Source of the DNA: Thermocoleostomius sinensis A174
GTDB lineage: Bacteria; Cyanobacteriota; Cyanobacteriia; Elainellales; Elainellaceae
Assembly (NCBI RefSeq): GCF_026802175.1
Contig: NZ_CP113797.1
Coordinates: 1,837,026-1,901,025 of the forward strand
Reading direction: 5' to 3'
Length of the DNA stretch: 64,000 bases
In this document: positions 25,065 through 34,768 of the stretch, one piece after another
Position numbering within the stretch: the stretch's first letter is position 1
Layout of the letters: each line of letters starts with the position of its first letter
Notes under the pieces: model-generated
The model's database searches: none
What the model was told of the DNA's origin: nothing
What the model saw: the letters and a program-made list of their open reading frames with translations, nothing else
Program-made: the position numbers and the translations under genes

Positions 25065-25095
25065 AAAAATTAGGGTGAGCTAACAACTCACCCTA
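25065..25095 (-). terminator. Terminator of chlP (bidirectional hairpin)
   Basis: TAGGGTGAG (25071-25079) and CTCACCCTA (25087-25095) form a perfect 9-bp stem with a 7-base loop. On the minus strand it is followed by ATTTTTTG, fitting termination of chlP; on the plus strand a weaker TTAATTAT follows. Upstream (25012-25053) is a short imperfect direct repeat GAATTCTAGGTTGAA / GAATTCCAGGTTAA. Confidence 0.85.
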
Positions 25096-25145
25096 TTAAT
25101 TATCACGTTAGCAAAACTGAACCCGTTGACCTGTGGAGCTAAGAA

Positions 25146-26369
25146 CTATGGAGCCAACGCATTACCGCGTAACAGACTACCGATCGTCTTGGCAGTAATC
25201 TTTAGCTGCACCAATGGATTGGCAGGCACCACTGTTTTGTACAAATAGCTATCAAACGTCAGCTTTTGTACGTCAATATCGGCGCACATTTCCACAAAGG
25301 CTTCACGGGTGGCATCCGATCGATAAAACACTGTTTGTAACAGATCGAGTACCTTATAGGTTGCGCCATATTTGCGATCCCAGCGCTTCAGGTAAACTTT
25401 CAAATCGTCTTCGGTGGGAATTCGTTGACCGTTGTTGGATAATTCCACGATCGTTTCGGCACACATGCGACCCGACTTGGCCGCAAAGTAAATTCCTTCT
25501 CCTGAAGACTTGGTGACATAACCAGCCGCATCACCCACTAGGGCCACCCGCCCCACTACTCGGCGCGGTCTAGGATGCTCAGGAATGGGATGCGCTTCTA
25601 CTTTGATGATTTCGCCCCCCTCAAGGCGCTTGGCTGCTCGGGTTCGGATACCCGCTTGCAGGTTCTTAATCAAGGCTTTGTTCACCTTCATGGTGCCGGT
25701 GCCAACCGCCACGTGATCGTATTTGGGAAAGACCCAGGCATAGAAGTCGGGAGAGACATCATCGCCCACATACATCTCGGCTAGTTCTTCGTAGTAGGCC
25801 ATTTTGTCTTCCGGCAACCGAATCCGCTCTTGGAAGGCAATCGCGTAGTTATAGTCACCAGCATCGATCGCTTTGGCTATGCGAGAATTTGCCCCATCCG
25901 CGCCAATCACTAGATCTACTTGCAGAGACTTGGCTACACCCTCCAAGCTGCCATCTGAATGATCGGCATAGTGTAAGGTATAGGCTCCTGTGCCGTTAGA
26001 CGGAATATCTAGCCCATGCACTGTGCCATTAATTAGTTTGGCTCCACACTGTGCCGCTCGATTGCGCAAGAAACCGTCCAACACCTCGCGACGGCACATA
26101 CCAATATATTCGTCATCCTTTAGTGTGCTGCCGATATTGACCTCAATATTCGACGGCGAGATCATCTTCATCTTGCGAACCCGCCGATCGATGATTTCTG
26201 GAGGAAGGTCAAACTCGCCCACCATGCAAAGCGGGATTGCCCCACCACAAGGCTTGGCATTATCTAACTTCCGTTCAATTAAATACGTTTCAATTCCAGC
26301 TTTTGCTAATGTCTCGGCAGCCGAAGACCCTGCCGGACCTGATCCAACAACAGCAACCCGTAGTGTCAA
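25146..26369 (-). CDS. chlP: Geranylgeranyl reductase ChlP
   Basis: The 407-residue flavoprotein reduces geranylgeranyl groups to phytyl for chlorophyll and tocopherol synthesis, using NADPH, and acts at thylakoid membranes. The N-terminal FAD-binding site is VAVVGSGPAGSSAAETLAKA, followed by the family segment ERKLDNAKPCGGAIP. A second FAD motif VVGRVALVGDAAGYVTKSSG (about 275-295) is present, and a C-terminal FDSYLYKTVVPANP is typical of ChlP. Length and order match the cyanobacterial enzyme. It stands alone and ends in a strong terminator. Confidence 0.95.
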   Translation of the reverse strand: MTLRVAVVGSGPAGSSAAETLAKAGIETYLIERKLDNAKPCGGAIPLCMVGEFDLPPEIIDRRVRKMKMISPSNIEVNIGSTLKDDEYIGMCRREVLDGFLRNRAAQCGAKLINGTVHGLDIPSNGTGAYTLHYADHSDGSLEGVAKSLQVDLVIGADGANSRIAKAIDAGDYNYAIAFQERIRLPEDKMAYYEELAEMYVGDDVSPDFYAWVFPKYDHVAVGTGTMKVNKALIKNLQAGIRTRAAKRLEGGEIIKVEAHPIPEHPRPRRVVGRVALVGDAAGYVTKSSGEGIYFAAKSGRMCAETIVELSNNGQRIPTEDDLKVYLKRWDRKYGATYKVLDLLQTVFYRSDATREAFVEMCADIDVQKLTFDSYLYKTVVPANPLVQLKITAKTIGSLLRGNALAP

Positions 26370-26594
26370 AGGTATATCTCCTGCTCTCCGTAGGCTACGA
26401 ATCGCATCCTATCATGGACGTTCAGCCTCTTTTCGACGAAGCTTGTCAGATCCAGCCGAATTGAAACAGACTGTAATATTTCTTGGGGAAATATCATGAA
26501 GAAGATAGAGAAGAAAGCATAAAGGATAACGTGTAATTCGGTTAGCTTTTGTCCTTGTGTGCCTTAGCCTTTGTGTTCCCTAACTTCCCAATTC

Positions 26595-26786
26595 CTACTC
26601 CACCGCCATCATCGGCAACAGTCCGATAAACTTGACTAAATCCTCTAGTCGATCGAAGGGTCTACCGATGAAAACCTGGTTTTCAACCCAGTACAGTGGA
26701 TACTCATCCGATTGAAGAATTCGCAAAACACAACCGCGATCTTGAGCTAATTTAGAGACTTCGAGAGTGCTAATTTCTACTTGCAT
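26595..26786 (-). CDS. Small conserved hypothetical protein
   Basis: The 63-residue product (MQVEISTLEVSKLAQDRGCV, then DEYPLYWVENQVFIGRPFDR) is compact, acidic and without membrane segments. Another ATG at 26795 adds MVP. It resembles short cyanobacterial proteins of unknown role. Support is the intact frame and codon use. Confidence 0.55.
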   Translation of the reverse strand: MQVEISTLEVSKLAQDRGCVLRILQSDEYPLYWVENQVFIGRPFDRLEDLVKFIGLLPMMAVE

Positions 26787-26795
26787 TGGAACCAC

Positions 26796-27199
26796 GACGA
26801 TTGGTATAAATTACTGCCACCTGAGGTGGATAAAGCATCAATACCTCAATTGTTCAGATTTTTTCAGAACTCTGTTTCGGTGTTTTTCCGGGACTTTTTT
26901 ATATCTTTAGTTCGAACTGAGACCAATTTCCGCAACTTCAATTACGTGATTTATGCGGTTGTTGATGTTCACTACATAAACCGTTGTAGATCAGATAGTT
27001 TGTTGAAGATATGTTGAAACTCTATAGAGTTATTTATAAAGTTATTTGCAAATCAGTAATGATTTCGATCGAAGCGATGTGTGCGAGCGGATGCCCTGTC
27101 ACTAAAATCAGCTAAGCAAGTGATAGCAGGATGGGAGATAATTCGTTAGCGCATTCGCTAACTAGCAGCTACGTGCTCCTCACTCTTGCTTCTACAGCT
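26796..27199. other. AT-rich intergenic region
   Basis: The 404 bases are AT-rich. They include a perfect 14-base palindrome AACTCTATAGAGTT at 27018-27031, which could be an operator or simple promoter feature for the NurA gene. No small gene is supported. Confidence 0.5.
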
Positions 27200-28369
27200 A
27201 TGACCTTGAAACTTTCGCAAATCCAAGAAATTTTGAATACAAAACGGGCTGAATTTACAGCCTTCAGCCAAGAAACGCGGCAGTTGTTGCAGCAATATCG
27301 TCATGCGTTAACCCATATATCGGCTCAAGGAGAGCCAGACTTGTTGAAGCGACTAGAAGCAATATCGACGGATCGAGGGGCTAGTTTGTTGGAGTCGTTG
27401 GGTAAGGCCAATCATGGTGTAATTCCCTTTAAGCTCACCTGGCAAAATCGCGAACAAAGCTTGTCGTGGGTGCGCGATCGCTTGACAGGCATTACCACCT
27501 TTGCGGTAGATGGTTCGCAAATCTACCCCGGCAAAGATTTGTCGATTCCGGTGGCGCTGGTGCAAATTGGTTGGTTTGAGAATTTGCATTTACCGACAGG
27601 CGGGTACGAAAAAGACGTGATGGTGGATATCTTGACGCCAAGAGATTTGCAAGCGGGTCACAGTGGAGAACCAGTCGATCGGCGGGTGAACATGCGGCGG
27701 TTTCAGTTAGAAACTCAGCGGTTGGTGGAATATATGCAGGCTCACGCCCACGCCGAAGATTGCCTGGTATTTCTAGACGGATCGCTAGTCGCCACCTTTG
27801 CCGAAGCGTTTGATGCCAAGGGGCGCCAGTTTTATGTCGAATGTTTGTTAGATCTGCTGCGCACCAGCGAAGCTTGTCGGGTTCCCCTAATTGCCTATAT
27901 CGATACCTCCTATGCGCAAGATTTGACCGTGATGCTGCGATCGGTGTTTGAGTTGCCCGAATCAAACTCGATTCACGATGCTCAACTGCTCAACAAATTC
28001 ATGGAGTGGGGCGATCGAACCCCCGTATTTTTGTGTGAGCGGACAGGCATTCTGGAAGACTACAGAGAACAGCGCCACCAAATTGCCTTTACTTACCTGA
28101 AAACCACCCGCGAAGGGCTGCCTGCCCGCTTGGAAATGCCTGTTTGGATGGTGGAAGCCAACATCATCGATCGGGTTCTGGACTGGGTACGCGGCGAGGT
28201 GATCATTGGCAGTGGCTACCCCTATGTGATTGAAACGGCTGACCAAACCGCTGTGCTGCAAGCCGACGATCGCCAAGCGTTTTATCGCATTCTGCAAGAC
28301 TGGGCTGAAAACCAAGGCTTAGATCTGCGCTTTTCTCGCAAAATGGTCAGCAAAGTGCGACGACGGTAG
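27200..28369 (+). CDS. NurA-domain nuclease
   Basis: The ~389-residue protein has the NurA domain, whose archaeal members are 5'-3' nucleases working with the HerA helicase in DNA end resection. Metal-binding acidic residues are visible in the order of the family: FAVDGSQIYPG, VFLDGSLVATF, AYIDTSYAQDL, and a C-terminal IGSGYPYVIETADQTAVL. The ATG at 27200 (MTLKLSQIQEILNTKRAEFT) fits the family start; an upstream frame from 27131 looks like leader sequence. No HerA-like helicase is encoded in the window, so the partner is unknown. Confidence 0.88.
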   Translation: MTLKLSQIQEILNTKRAEFTAFSQETRQLLQQYRHALTHISAQGEPDLLKRLEAISTDRGASLLESLGKANHGVIPFKLTWQNREQSLSWVRDRLTGITTFAVDGSQIYPGKDLSIPVALVQIGWFENLHLPTGGYEKDVMVDILTPRDLQAGHSGEPVDRRVNMRRFQLETQRLVEYMQAHAHAEDCLVFLDGSLVATFAEAFDAKGRQFYVECLLDLLRTSEACRVPLIAYIDTSYAQDLTVMLRSVFELPESNSIHDAQLLNKFMEWGDRTPVFLCERTGILEDYREQRHQIAFTYLKTTREGLPARLEMPVWMVEANIIDRVLDWVRGEVIIGSGYPYVIETADQTAVLQADDRQAFYRILQDWAENQGLDLRFSRKMVSKVRRR

Positions 28370-28383
28370 AAACGATCGACCGA

Positions 28384-30042
28384 TCACGATCGGCTGCGAC
28401 GGGACGATCGCCATGTGGTAAAAATCAACCACAGTCCCAGCAGGCTAGCCGCTACGAAAAATCCATTGCCAATGAGTTGCGATTGTGACGTTTGTTGTCC
28501 GGTGGAAATGATAGCGGCTCCGATAATCAGGGCACTGGCTACAGTGCTAATCGATCGACGGCTGGCAGCATCATCGATCGTGCGGCGCATGGCGTTTAAA
28601 TCTTGCAGCACCAGATTCAGCTTCAGAGTTTCGGAACTGAGGCGATCAAGCAAAAACCCCACCTGACGCGGCGATTCCAGGGAAAGCTGCTTAAATTCCA
28701 GCGCCGTTCGCAGAATCGATCGAGCCGGATCTTCGCCCACTAGTTGTCGCCGAAACAAATCGGTCATCAACGGCCGCACTTCTTCCATAGCATTAACAGC
28801 CGGATCAAACTCGCGTCCGGCTCCTTCTAAATTGACGATCGATTTGGTTAACAGTCCAATATTGCTGGGCAATCGCAAATTGTTGAGCCGTGCTGCTTCC
28901 AAAATTTGCCCAAATGCTTCGCCAATGTTCAAGTTTGACAAACTCAAGTTGTAATAGCGTCGTAATAGCCGATCATAATCCGCTCGCATTTGTGCCAAGT
29001 TGATCGGTCGCCGCATGTCCATTGGGTCAGCTAGTTGTAGCGTTAATTGGGTGCAGCGATCGGCATCTAGATCCATAATTGCCAAAACCAGTTCCACAAT
29101 CACCGATTGCATTCGCGGATTCAGCACACCGGTCATGCCACAATCGAGTACGCCAATGCGGCCATCACGGAGATAAAACAAATTGCCTGGGTGCGGATCA
29201 GCATGAAAGAAGCCATCAATCAAATACTGCTGAAAAAAGGCGCGAAACAACAAAGTAGAGATGGCATGGCGTTCGGCGTCACTATCTCCTCCATAATTCT
29301 TTCCGTCAAGTTTTGCTTTGAGAATTGGAACGCCATCCAGCCATTCCAGCACCAGGATTTTTTTGTTTGATAAATCGTGATAGATTTTGGGTACAATGAT
29401 TTGCTCTGGATCAAACCAGCGGCTAGTCGATAAATTCTTTCGAAGTTGTTCCGTATATTGAGCTTCTTGGGTAAAATCTAATTCATTTTGTAAGGAACGC
29501 CCAAATTCATCCGCTAGGGACACGACATTGTAGCGTTTACCAAAATCCGTGGCCGATAATAATCCAGCAATTTGGTTGAAGATGGCAATATCGCGAGCCA
29601 CGATCGCCTCAATGCCCGGTCGCTGTACCTTAATCGCCACAGGTTCGCCCGATTTCAGTGTGGCGCGATGCACCTGCGCAATTGAACCGGCCGCTACGGC
29701 TTGTTCATCGATCGTTTCAAAGATTTGGTCGATCGGCTGCGAAAACTGATTCCGAATCACAATCTCAATTTCTGTCCAACCGACGGGGGGCACATCCGAC
29801 TGCAAATGACTCAGTGCTTCCACGTAAGCAGGCGGCAGTAAGTCTGGGCGCGTACTGAGCAACTGCCCTAACTTGACATACACTGGGCCCAGATCGGTCA
29901 AAATGTTGCACAGAATTTCGGGCGTGGGAATTTCGGGTTCATCGCCTTTGCCCAAGGTCAGCAGTTGGCGCATGTAGTCCCAACCATAACGAACAAAAAC
30001 CTCAACAATCTCACGCTGACGAGAACTGACGATCGCAGTCAT
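28384..30042 (-). CDS. AarF/UbiB/ABC1 family kinase-like protein
   Basis: The ~552-residue protein belongs to the ABC1/UbiB atypical kinase family linked to quinone biosynthesis; many cyanobacteria have several. Visible are the KxGQ motif (YVKLGQLLSTRPDLLPP), the VAIKVQRPGIEAIVARDIAI lysine segment, ELDFTQEAQYTEQL, and the catalytic loop HADPHPGNLFYLRDGRIGVL with DCGMTG. Two C-terminal membrane helices end in an Arg/Ser tail. I chose the ATG at 30042 (MTAIVSSRQREIVEVF) over a TTG at 30057. It stands alone between NurA and the DUF1822 gene and probably faces the membrane. Confidence 0.9.
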   Translation of the reverse strand: MTAIVSSRQREIVEVFVRYGWDYMRQLLTLGKGDEPEIPTPEILCNILTDLGPVYVKLGQLLSTRPDLLPPAYVEALSHLQSDVPPVGWTEIEIVIRNQFSQPIDQIFETIDEQAVAAGSIAQVHRATLKSGEPVAIKVQRPGIEAIVARDIAIFNQIAGLLSATDFGKRYNVVSLADEFGRSLQNELDFTQEAQYTEQLRKNLSTSRWFDPEQIIVPKIYHDLSNKKILVLEWLDGVPILKAKLDGKNYGGDSDAERHAISTLLFRAFFQQYLIDGFFHADPHPGNLFYLRDGRIGVLDCGMTGVLNPRMQSVIVELVLAIMDLDADRCTQLTLQLADPMDMRRPINLAQMRADYDRLLRRYYNLSLSNLNIGEAFGQILEAARLNNLRLPSNIGLLTKSIVNLEGAGREFDPAVNAMEEVRPLMTDLFRRQLVGEDPARSILRTALEFKQLSLESPRQVGFLLDRLSSETLKLNLVLQDLNAMRRTIDDAASRRSISTVASALIIGAAIISTGQQTSQSQLIGNGFFVAASLLGLWLIFTTWRSSRRSRS

Positions 30043-30124
30043 GATGCTGGTGCCCAAAGAGCTTTACGGAACGTAACACCCCTATTGTGAAGTAAAAAAT
30101 ACGTTTTGGTGGGGATATCGTTGA

Positions 30125-31297
30125 TCAAAACCGTAAAATCTCGCGCTGATAACCCTCTGGTGTTGGTTCCACTTCCCACACCAAGCCTTCGCCAGGAGTC
30201 AGTGCTACTACGATGTACAGCCGATCGACCGTTGTCTGAGCCGTCGCTTCGTTATTGTCAAATGGCTGCAAATCTTCGGTCAGTAATCGCAATTTTGTAC
30301 CTTGAGGAATAGACGGAGAGTCCGTTTCTGCTGAAGTGGGCAATCGCCGCAATTCAAATCGCCAGATATTCTGCTCCATTGCCCCTTCCGGAAAAATTTG
30401 CAATTGATAGGATTGCTCGGCAATGTGGAGCGATCGCGAGAGCAAGACCGAGGAGGTTCGATCGCCGCTGCCGCGTGCCCCTGCCATCGAGCCAACTTCA
30501 ATCCGCTCCCAACCAGCCTGCTCTGCCAGTTGCGACACCTGAACCGTTAGCCATTGCCGCACTGACCACTGTTCTGGCAAGCCCACCCGTCGTTGATACA
30601 GCCGTTGTCGCCAGCCTCCATGCTCCAACAATGCTCCCCACTGGGCAAAGGGAAGTTCAAACTGTGGTAACACGATTTCTGGAGACCCCAAGCGTGCAAT
30701 CAAATTCTCGGCTTGAGCCAAGGATAGAGGCGGTAAGGCAGCCAAGGGAACTTGCGCCAATTCTTGGGGGCATAACTCATAGGCTTCCCACAACACATTC
30801 ATATCCTGAATCAGTTGCTCGGCAGTAACTGCATAGGTGCGATCGCCCGCATCATAGACCCCTTGCTGCTTTAATCGCCGATGAGTGACAAATCCCCAAA
30901 CCCGCATCCAACCGTCATCCGGCTCCACTTGTACTGGTAAGTAACAATGCCCGACCCAACTGGGAAGATCGACCCATTCCTGTGCCACCCGCAACTCGCT
31001 AGTGTCGAGGGCGGTACTGGGAATGAACACCAGCCGCAACGGATGGGTAGTGCGATCCAACTCGACGGCGCAGCCATCCACAAATTCCCAATAGCTGACT
31101 TGGTTGATAGGAGTTGCGATCGCCCGCGGATAGTCTGTCCGTAGCCATTGCAAAACGGCATCTAGGCAAAGTTGATGGATCTGAGCCATCCAACGACGAC
31201 TCGATCGAGAGCATAATGGAGCTACCTGCTGCCATGCTGTTGGGGAGGGCGTCAGATAAATGTCGGTGGGTTCTGCTGCAAACACGGGAGATATCAT
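30125..31297 (-). CDS. DUF1822 family protein
   Basis: The 390-residue soluble protein matches DUF1822, a family restricted to cyanobacteria. Characteristic segments are YWEFVDGCAVELDRTT near residue 70, WVDLPSWVGHCYLPVQV, and the C-terminal EGLVWEVEPTPEGYQREILRF. No catalytic motif is known. It lies 38 bases downstream of a sigma-factor gene on the same strand and probably forms an operon with it, so a link to the sigma regulon or to control of the sigma factor is possible. The ribosome site GAAAGG lies just before the ATG. Confidence 0.85.
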   Translation of the reverse strand: MISPVFAAEPTDIYLTPSPTAWQQVAPLCSRSSRRWMAQIHQLCLDAVLQWLRTDYPRAIATPINQVSYWEFVDGCAVELDRTTHPLRLVFIPSTALDTSELRVAQEWVDLPSWVGHCYLPVQVEPDDGWMRVWGFVTHRRLKQQGVYDAGDRTYAVTAEQLIQDMNVLWEAYELCPQELAQVPLAALPPLSLAQAENLIARLGSPEIVLPQFELPFAQWGALLEHGGWRQRLYQRRVGLPEQWSVRQWLTVQVSQLAEQAGWERIEVGSMAGARGSGDRTSSVLLSRSLHIAEQSYQLQIFPEGAMEQNIWRFELRRLPTSAETDSPSIPQGTKLRLLTEDLQPFDNNEATAQTTVDRLYIVVALTPGEGLVWEVEPTPEGYQREILRF

Positions 31298-31335
31298 CCT
31301 TTCGCTTCCTGTTTTGGGGTTGACCGGGTCAATGA

Positions 31336-32517
31336 CTAGCCAAGTGAACTAGCCAAGTGAACAGACAGCCATTCATCTAAAGCTGTGCTCACGGATTCAA
31401 GTACGTCAAGGTTGGCAGAATTATGCAAGGTCTCTTGGCTCCATTCCAGCAGCCGACGTTGCAGCGATCGTTTGATCCGGCTAATTTGGCGACAGATGGT
31501 GTACTGTTGCACCCCCAACTGTTGCGCAATCTGTTGTTGCGTTAGGCCTTGCACATAGTACAAATGCAGCAGCGTTTGTGCGGATGGCTCTAATTGATCG
31601 ATCGCCACTTGCAACACTTGACTGACTTGATCGGCTTGCAGCCTAGTTTCCTGAGCTTCTAAGCCAGCCAGGGTAGTGTCGGTATCCAGTTGTCCCAAGG
31701 CATCGAGAAATTCACTATCCTCTTGTCTGGGTTTGGGAGCATTCATCGACACCCAAGTGGGATAAAGATACTGTCGGGCGGCAGTCGCACAAGTCATCAA
31801 CCACTGCTCGAGGGTATCGGGCGAGACCCGCGATCGATCGGTCAACTGGGCTGCTCGTTGATGATAAAGGGTGGTGATGGCGTCCCAGGTGGTGCGATTG
31901 GGCTTAGAAAGTTTGCGCGTACTGGTTGCAGGAGCAGCCGGGGCATACAGTGCCTTGAAACAGTCCCACGCCAACACATAGCGCTGTGTTGTGTCAGCCG
32001 ATACTCCTGCGGTTTGTAGCGCCTCCACCAAGCGACGTTTGCTTAGTTTCAGCAACAGCGCCCAAGGGGTGCAAATGTCAACCACTCGCCGCTGCCGCAG
32101 GGTGTCTTTCAGCAGGCTGTTGAACTTAAGATTAGCGTAGCTTTTGAAGGAAAAATGGCGCTTAGCATCAAACCCCTGCAATACTTTGTCGAGTTGTGCG
32201 ATCGTGGTTTGAAAACAGTCAGAGATTGTATCAGGCGATCGCTCTAAATAGGCGGTTGCTTTGTGGGCAACCCAATAGCAAACCTCTTGCACATAGGCAG
32301 CCAAATGATCACGGGCCAGGCGATCGGTTTGGGTTTGCCAGGCTTTGTGCCAGTACACTCCCCAGAAAGCATCGGACGTAGGAGGCGAGGCTGATTCAGT
32401 CAAACAGCGTTCCATTCGACGCCGCAACCTTGCATCAGCGACCCATCCCTGAACGCGATCGGCATCAAAAGCTAGAAAGGTGGAAAATAACTCAACCAAA
32501 CCTTGGCGGGGGCGCAT
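31336..32517 (-). CDS. Sigma-70 family RNA polymerase sigma factor
   Basis: The ~393-residue protein starts best at MRPRQGLVELFSTFLAFDAD (ATG 32517); a longer frame reaches 32601. Sigma region 2-like sequence lies around SFKSYANLKFNSLLKDTLRQ. Region 4 with a helix-turn-helix is clear near the C-terminus: QTLLHLYYVQGLTQQQIAQQ followed by LGVQQYTICRQISRIKRSLQ. This is a non-essential alternative sigma factor of the type found in cyanobacteria. Its stop codon lies inside a 13-bp tandem duplication (31335-31360), which changed the last residues. It is followed by DUF1822. Confidence 0.87.
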   Translation of the reverse strand: MRPRQGLVELFSTFLAFDADRVQGWVADARLRRRMERCLTESASPPTSDAFWGVYWHKAWQTQTDRLARDHLAAYVQEVCYWVAHKATAYLERSPDTISDCFQTTIAQLDKVLQGFDAKRHFSFKSYANLKFNSLLKDTLRQRRVVDICTPWALLLKLSKRRLVEALQTAGVSADTTQRYVLAWDCFKALYAPAAPATSTRKLSKPNRTTWDAITTLYHQRAAQLTDRSRVSPDTLEQWLMTCATAARQYLYPTWVSMNAPKPRQEDSEFLDALGQLDTDTTLAGLEAQETRLQADQVSQVLQVAIDQLEPSAQTLLHLYYVQGLTQQQIAQQLGVQQYTICRQISRIKRSLQRRLLEWSQETLHNSANLDVLESVSTALDEWLSVHLASSLG

Positions 32518-32683
32518 ACCGCAATGGGAAGTAGACACAGCAACATTCAACTGTAACACCAGTTTAAAAGGCAGAGACAAAGGCTTTATTACCTTGTCCA
32601 TCCTGTTCAGGTTTTTACGGTGTTGGCCTTCGGTCAGTTGGGTTTCTAGTTACTCTTCTACCCATGCACTTACCCATGCACGT

Positions 32684-34630
32684 CTATGGACGCACAAAAT
32701 TCGCCGCTGGCTTAAAGTTTTCCACCGGAACGCCTTGTAGGGCTTGCAACATAAAGTTACGCCAAATCGGAGCCACGTAAGTTCCACCCGTCGCACCAAT
32801 GCCCAGTGGGCCATAGTCATCGCGTCCAATCCATACGGCAACGGAAAGCTGTGGCACATATCCTACAAACCAAATATCGCGCTCCGAGGAGGTCGTTCCT
32901 GTTTTGCCAGCCGCTGGACGATCGATGCGGGCAGCGGTGGCTGTACCACTAGTAATGACCGATTGCAGCACATCGTTAAGGGTGGCTGCTGCCCATGGAT
33001 CAAGCACCAGTTGAGGATTGGGCGTGTTGTCGAGTAATACATTGCCCTGGGAGTCTAACACTTGCACAATCGTAGTGGTATCTGAATGCCAGCCATTGTT
33101 GGCAAAGGTGGCATAGGCTCCGGCCATTTCCAAGGGCGTCAGATCGACGGCTCCCAACGGGAGTGAGGTGACTGGTTCCATCGGACTCTTGATTCCCAGC
33201 GTGCGGCAAACTTCAATCACTCGGTTAATGCTGACTTCTTGTCCCAAGCGAATAGCTGGAATGTTGCGCGACACGGCTAAAGCTTGCCGAATCGACATAG
33301 CCCCACCAAAGCTGCCGTCATAGTTTTGCGGTGTGTAGTAGCCATCGCCATCGGGATAACTGACTGGCGTGTCCATAATGGTGGTGTTGGCGTCATACTT
33401 GCCCGTAGCAAAAGCGGTGTAGTACACAAAGGGTTTAAAGGCTGATCCGGGCTGTCGGAGGGCTTGTATCGCGCGATTATATTGGCTTTGCTCATAATCC
33501 ACCCCGCCCACCATCGCCTTGACAAAGTGGGTGCGCGGATCGACAGCAACCAGGGAAATTTGATCGGCATACACCCCTTGATACTGCACCGAGGCCAACC
33601 CGTCACGGGCTACGGTTTCGGCCAAGCGCTGCATGTTGAGGTCGATCGTGGTTTGTACCCGCATTCCGCCCTTCAACACCGCATCCTGTCCAAACCGCTC
33701 GGTCAATTCTTGCACCACCGCATCGGTAACGTAAGGAACTTGGCTGCCGCTGAAGGAGGTAATTTGTCCTAACAGAATTGGTTGTCCCTTGGCGATCGTT
33801 TCATCTTCAGCCGAAATCCAACCGAGCCGCTGCATTCGATCGAGCACGATCGCTTGGCGTTGCTTAGCCGTTTGGTAATTAACAAAGGGGCTATATTCTT
33901 CTGGAGCTTGAATCAAACCCGCCATCATCGCCGCTTCGGCCAGGGTTAAATCGGACGCGGGTTTATTGAAATAGCTCCTCGCCGCTGTTTCGACGCCATA
34001 GTTATTGTGTCCCCAGTACACCTGATTCAGGTACATTTCCAAAATCTGATCTTTGGAGAACACCTGCTCTAGGCGCAACGCCAACACCGCCTCTGCCAAC
34101 TTGCGACTCACCGATCGCTCGGGCGAGAGAAACAAATTCTTGACCAACTGCATCGTGACGGTCGAACCCCCTTCCACCGTCTCACCTTCTTTGAGATTAG
34201 CCAGAAATGCTCGTGCCACGCTGGAAGGATTAATGCCGTGATGAGAGAAAAAGTAACTGTCTTCGATCGCCAGCACTGCTCGCTTTAAGTCCGGCGAAAT
34301 TTCATCGAGATCCACGACCTCACGGTTGGCCTCATCGTGAATGCTCGAGAGTAGTGTGCCGTTGGCATCATAGATATAACTGGTTTCAGACGGGATATAA
34401 TTTCGCAGCAAGCGCACATCCGGCAAATTACGGAAACTCAGCGCCAACCCAACCAGCCCCCCGGCCACCACAGAACTGGTCAACATTGTCAGGGTCAACA
34501 GCGTGCCGGCTGTTGCTTGAGCAACACCCACACAATAGTTCATGACCGAATTGGCAGACTTGCCCTTTCCAGGTTGCCGCGACGGCGTAGACGGATTGAT
34601 CTGGTTTGATCTGACAGGATTAGATGACAC
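32684..34630 (-). CDS. Class A penicillin-binding protein (PBP1a type)
   Basis: The 648-residue bifunctional enzyme polymerises and cross-links peptidoglycan in the periplasm. A Ser/Pro/Gln-rich cytoplasmic tail (1-~30) and a membrane anchor (about 31-68) come first. The glycosyltransferase domain follows with LAIEDSYFFSHHGINPSSVA (catalytic Glu) and GGSTVTMQLVKNLFLSPER. The transpeptidase has the serine motif PGSAFKPF, the SRN motif (VSRNIPAIRLGQE) and KTGTT. All three transpeptidase motifs are intact. It reads away from tyrS, with a short divergent promoter region. Confidence 0.93.
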   Translation of the reverse strand: MSSNPVRSNQINPSTPSRQPGKGKSANSVMNYCVGVAQATAGTLLTLTMLTSSVVAGGLVGLALSFRNLPDVRLLRNYIPSETSYIYDANGTLLSSIHDEANREVVDLDEISPDLKRAVLAIEDSYFFSHHGINPSSVARAFLANLKEGETVEGGSTVTMQLVKNLFLSPERSVSRKLAEAVLALRLEQVFSKDQILEMYLNQVYWGHNNYGVETAARSYFNKPASDLTLAEAAMMAGLIQAPEEYSPFVNYQTAKQRQAIVLDRMQRLGWISAEDETIAKGQPILLGQITSFSGSQVPYVTDAVVQELTERFGQDAVLKGGMRVQTTIDLNMQRLAETVARDGLASVQYQGVYADQISLVAVDPRTHFVKAMVGGVDYEQSQYNRAIQALRQPGSAFKPFVYYTAFATGKYDANTTIMDTPVSYPDGDGYYTPQNYDGSFGGAMSIRQALAVSRNIPAIRLGQEVSINRVIEVCRTLGIKSPMEPVTSLPLGAVDLTPLEMAGAYATFANNGWHSDTTTIVQVLDSQGNVLLDNTPNPQLVLDPWAAATLNDVLQSVITSGTATAARIDRPAAGKTGTTSSERDIWFVGYVPQLSVAVWIGRDDYGPLGIGATGGTYVAPIWRNFMLQALQGVPVENFKPAANFVRP

Positions 34631-34768
34631 AGCCGTGTTACTTCCTCAAGCGTGTTGCAATTATAGTAGGTTGGTTGCTGGGTGGAAAACCACACCAGAA
34701 TTGTTGTATGTAAATGTTGTATCTAATTGGCAGTGAGTGTAACGAATTTAGTGAACAATGTGCCAAGT

